Positions 38,156 to 41,123 of a DNA stretch of 41,123 nt are shown one piece after another (positions within the stretch are counted from its first letter, which is position 1; every line of letters starts with the position of its first letter). The notes beneath the pieces are model-generated. The model ran no database searches. It had not been told where the DNA came from and saw only the letters and a program-made list of their open reading frames with translations. Origin of the DNA: Candidatus Cryptobacteroides choladohippi (GTDB taxonomy: Bacteria; Bacteroidota; Bacteroidia; Bacteroidales; UBA932); NCBI GenBank assembly GCA_018065985.1, contig JAGHSF010000023.1, forward strand, positions 1 to 41,123, written 5' to 3'. The position numbers and the translations under genes are program-made.

Positions 38156-41123
38156 ATGAAAACGAATATTAAAGCATTGACCTTGCTGCTGGCGGTTCTC
38201 CTTGTCAGCAGTTATCAGCGCCTCATGGCGCAGAGCCTTGAGCCGTTCAGCAGATACGGTGATGTATCCGCCAGTGCCGAATCATTCACAATGACCAGGC
38301 ACGGGAGCCTTACCCCATCTCTCTATACCGGCGCGATGACATATTGCGTGCCCATTTACACCTACAAGGACGAAGATTTTGAGATCCCCATCTCGCTTGA
38401 TTATTATTTCGACGGACTCAAACCATCCGCCGCGTCAGGTCTTGTGGGCCTTGGATGGGCCCTTGACTGCGGGGGCGTGATAACCCGTGACGTAATGGCC
38501 ACACCGGATGATGAGTATTTCAGTGACAACCAGGTCTTTGGTTATGCCCATGCGAACAGGGTGAGTTCGTCATGGTCGCAGTCCCGTGAAAGGGCTGTCA
38601 GCGAGAATACGGATGTGGGCAGCAATATCATGGGATCTGCCAATTTTCTGAGCAGCGAGGATGCTGAGATTGAAAGAGACAACTTCAATCCCTTTGCAGG
38701 CGTTGCAGTGACATGGAATACGGATGACAGCGATTCGTTCATGCCAAGTGGGACAAAGTATGACGCAATGTCAGACATATACCACTTCAGGATAGGAGAT
38801 ATCAGTGGTGATTTCCTTCTTCTTGACGACCTTTCAGTCAAGGTTTTCAATACGTCCTGTCCGCATGGTGAAATCGAAGTCGAACTTATGTCTGTTCCTA
38901 TGTCAAGTCTCATTCCGAGCATCGCATTCAAGATCAGGACAGGGAACGGCTATGAATACACCTTCGGCGGCTGCTCTGACTGGGCGGACATTTCGAAGGT
39001 CGATTATAGCGGAAGCGCCGGTGATACCGTCAGCAAGCCACAGATAACAGCCTGGAAACTTGTTTCCATAAAGGCTCCGAACGGGAACTTGGCGGAGTTC
39101 CTCTATTCCCCGGAAGGATATCCACAGGTTAATTTTACCAGTACCGTAAGCATTACGCCGATGCGCTCAGGGAGTGCGGCCTTCTCCGACAGCTGGCCAA
39201 ATTCAAGAGCCATCTCCATGATTCATGGGAACTTCCATCATCCTTTGGAATCGATTCGCGTCAACGGCAGGACCGTAGCCGTGTTCGATTATGCGGTGCG
39301 GCCGGAAGGGCACGAGGAGGATACCCGGACGGAACGTATCCAGACCTACAGGGTGCTATCCGGAATATCAGTCAGAGAGAGCATCAAGTCAAAGAACCTC
39401 CAGAGCATCAGCATCTACAATGTGTACGGGGATGTGGTCGAGAGGGCAGACCTTGCCTACTCGTACACGGGGAGAAAGATGTTTCTGGAGTCCGTTTCGC
39501 TCCTGTCCAAAGGCAGGCAGTCGTTTGAGTACGACAGATCGGATTTCAATTTCCCCTCTTTTGATACCACAAAGTATGACCACTGGGGATATTTCAACCT
39601 CGTGGCAGGATACATGTCGGATCTGCACAAGATGATTCCTCTGACGAGTGCCAACGATCAGGAATTCAGTCTCTACAACCTTGATCCAAACAACCATTTC
39701 AGAGACCCGGACTTCCGATATTCAAGGAAAGGGGCTCTTACGGCCATCATATATCCCACGGGAGGGCGCAGCGAGATTGAATATGAAGCACACTGCGCAT
39801 CCAGGGTTGTTGACAGCAGGTTCTTCGAATCGCCCTTCATTGCAGCAAATGTCAGGCAGGTGCAGCCGGGTGGTGCGAGGGTGAAGTCAGTCACCGACAG
39901 GGACTCGTCAGGAGAGATCACAAACTCCAGACACTTCACCTACGTCGACGGATCGGGGAACAGCAGTGGCATCCTGCTGCGTATGCCGCGATATGCCGTA
40001 TTCCTTGAATTCATTTACGCACGTTCAAGGGTGGGAATCACCGGATTCACCAACGACGGCACATTCTGCCAGACCAGGGAGGGCCACATAGGCTACTCCA
40101 AAGTGCAGGAGCACTTTCCCGACGGCTCCGTCATCGAATATGAGTTCAGCGGATACGACAACTGTCCCGACGATTACGACTTCGAGGGTGTGGAAATGAC
40201 AATCTCCAAGAAGACAGGACGTTATATATCATACACGGTAGACGACGATAATGCGCTGGACGAGGCGGACAAGTTCATCGGGCTCACTGCCCTTCCAAAG
40301 ATAGACCGCTCCACACTGAGGGGCAAGCTCATCGGAAAGACGACCTATGAATCAGAAGGAGGCAGGGTTCTGTCAAGGACCAGTTATTCCTATTCCCTGT
40401 CGCCCGTGCACACGTCCGACTACTACTACAATGCGCTCCTTGCCATCATCGAGATGCCCCACACCTTTTATTCACCCCATTTGGACACGCTGACCGAATG
40501 CACCTGTTTTTCCGACGGGAGCAGCGTCCAGAACGTGACCCGCTACACAAGGAACTCATTTGGCCAGGTCAAGTCGGAGACACTGACGTCCGGGGACGAA
40601 TCGACAGGGATGCACTACTGGTACGTGCACGAGAACGGCAACACCACCTTCCCTGCGTTGAAGTCCGACGCAGTGATGACAAGAAAGTTGGATGGCATCT
40701 CTTACGTGGTTGCTTCCGAACGCTACACATACGGAGAGGACGGTGGAGGCTTCAGACCCACAATGATCGAGTCGTTCATCTGCACCCCCACCCGGTACTA
40801 CGAATCCGCACCATCCGTATCGACGGGGCGGTCGTCAGACATCCGCATATCGACATTTGCCTATGACCCGACATACAGACGGCTGGTTTCCGCACAGTAC
40901 CCGGGCGGTGCAAGCATTCAGTACACATGGGACCGGAGATGGCGACACATCCTGTCCAGGACCGTCAACGGTGACGGGAATACGTTCAACTATGAATGGA
41001 AGGACCTGGTTGGTCTGACCAGACAGACGGCCCCCACCGGGCAGTACCAGTCATACACCTACGACGACCGGAACAGGCTGCAGTACATCAGGGATGTGAA
41101 CGGGAAGGCCGTAGAAAAATACG
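38156..41123 (+). CDS. Secreted YD/RHS-like repeat protein, 3' end outside the window
   Basis: An open frame runs from ATG 38156 to the window end, 989 complete codons without a stop. It begins with a signal peptide (MKTNIKALTLLLAVLLVSS, cleavage near MAQS). The N-terminal domain is the Bacteroidetes RHS-type opening: RYGDVSASAES, LYTGAMTYCVPIYTYKDEDFEIPISLDYYF and GLVGLGWALDCGGVITRDV. A long beta-rich central part follows. Near the end YD-type repeats appear (FAYDPTYRRLVSAQYPGG, IQYTWDRRWRHILSRTVNGD, YTYDDRNRLQYIRDVNGK). In relatives the repeats build a shell and the C-terminal tip, not visible here, varies and may be a toxin or an adhesive part. Confidence 0.88.
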   Translation, partial: MKTNIKALTLLLAVLLVSSYQRLMAQSLEPFSRYGDVSASAESFTMTRHGSLTPSLYTGAMTYCVPIYTYKDEDFEIPISLDYYFDGLKPSAASGLVGLGWALDCGGVITRDVMATPDDEYFSDNQVFGYAHANRVSSSWSQSRERAVSENTDVGSNIMGSANFLSSEDAEIERDNFNPFAGVAVTWNTDDSDSFMPSGTKYDAMSDIYHFRIGDISGDFLLLDDLSVKVFNTSCPHGEIEVELMSVPMSSLIPSIAFKIRTGNGYEYTFGGCSDWADISKVDYSGSAGDTVSKPQITAWKLVSIKAPNGNLAEFLYSPEGYPQVNFTSTVSITPMRSGSAAFSDSWPNSRAISMIHGNFHHPLESIRVNGRTVAVFDYAVRPEGHEEDTRTERIQTYRVLSGISVRESIKSKNLQSISIYNVYGDVVERADLAYSYTGRKMFLESVSLLSKGRQSFEYDRSDFNFPSFDTTKYDHWGYFNLVAGYMSDLHKMIPLTSANDQEFSLYNLDPNNHFRDPDFRYSRKGALTAIIYPTGGRSEIEYEAHCASRVVDSRFFESPFIAANVRQVQPGGARVKSVTDRDSSGEITNSRHFTYVDGSGNSSGILLRMPRYAVFLEFIYARSRVGITGFTNDGTFCQTREGHIGYSKVQEHFPDGSVIEYEFSGYDNCPDDYDFEGVEMTISKKTGRYISYTVDDDNALDEADKFIGLTALPKIDRSTLRGKLIGKTTYESEGGRVLSRTSYSYSLSPVHTSDYYYNALLAIIEMPHTFYSPHLDTLTECTCFSDGSSVQNVTRYTRNSFGQVKSETLTSGDESTGMHYWYVHENGNTTFPALKSDAVMTRKLDGISYVVASERYTYGEDGGGFRPTMIESFICTPTRYYESAPSVSTGRSSDIRISTFAYDPTYRRLVSAQYPGGASIQYTWDRRWRHILSRTVNGDGNTFNYEWKDLVGLTRQTAPTGQYQSYTYDDRNRLQYIRDVNGKAVEKY

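Overview
The window looks like the chromosome of a fairly GC-rich member of the Bacteroidales. Many genes are preceded by Bacteroidetes-type sigma-ABfr promoters (TAnnTTTG -7 boxes, some with TTTG/TTG about 20 nt upstream) and not by Shine-Dalgarno sequences. The gene content fits: RlmH beside a DUF4783 protein, a tandem deoxynucleoside kinase pair, a lysine-type SerA, a fimbrillin-like lipoprotein and a secreted YD-repeat protein. Family or genus cannot be settled from this sequence; high-GC gut lineages are a reasonable guess. I saw no rRNA, tRNA, CRISPR array or transposase gene.

Layout. (1) 1-5.5 kb: 5' part of rnr (minus), divergent from a rightward run polyprenyl synthase - rsgA - rdgB-type pyrophosphatase - U32 protein, which meets a leftward MBL hydrolase. 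(2) 5.5-15 kb: two deoxynucleoside kinases, an acyl-CoA synthetase, MFS transporter plus ROK sugar kinase, FKBP lipoprotein, YigZ/IMPACT protein, then serC-serA and a small acidic-tailed protein, closed by a strong terminator. (3) 15-22.7 kb: DUF1015 protein, recQ, dnaG, metG. (4) 22.7-27 kb: leftward O-methyltransferase and a secreted protein, divergent from dnaX-lptB. (5) 27-30.4 kb: leftward sigma-54-type response regulator, divergent from cmk-ispH, then efp with its own promoter and terminator. (6) 30.4-37 kb: a 50-aa peptide gene, a fimbrillin-like/FGE-like lipoprotein, DUF4783 (minus), rlmH and a 1158-aa NtrY-like histidine kinase. (7) 37-41.1 kb: an accessory-looking segment with a 129-aa protein, an intergenic region full of inverted and direct repeats, a two-TM mini-protein and the first 989 codons of a secreted YD/RHS-like protein that runs off the window.

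Most of the window is housekeeping: replication and repair (DnaG, DnaX, RecQ), nucleotide supply and cleaning, serine synthesis, isoprenoid and quinone precursors, LPS export, and translation. Packing is very tight. Genes overlap by 1-20 nt, divergent pairs share interleaved promoters, and three convergent pairs end within 2 nt of each other or overlap. Several start codons lie 5-7 nt after a -7 box, which predicts leaderless or nearly leaderless mRNAs (dnaG, dnaX, rlmH, rnr and the gene divergent from dnaX).

The least ordinary features are: an array of perfect short hairpins and duplicated units inside the dnaX reading frame (25262-25544), which looks like REP-like palindromic DNA that has spread into a coding linker; a Cys-rich insertion in MetG; a sigma-54 activator without a DNA-binding domain; the 50-aa peptide paired with a fimbrillin/FGE fusion lipoprotein; and the 37-41 kb module with its structured, iteron-bearing intergenic DNA.
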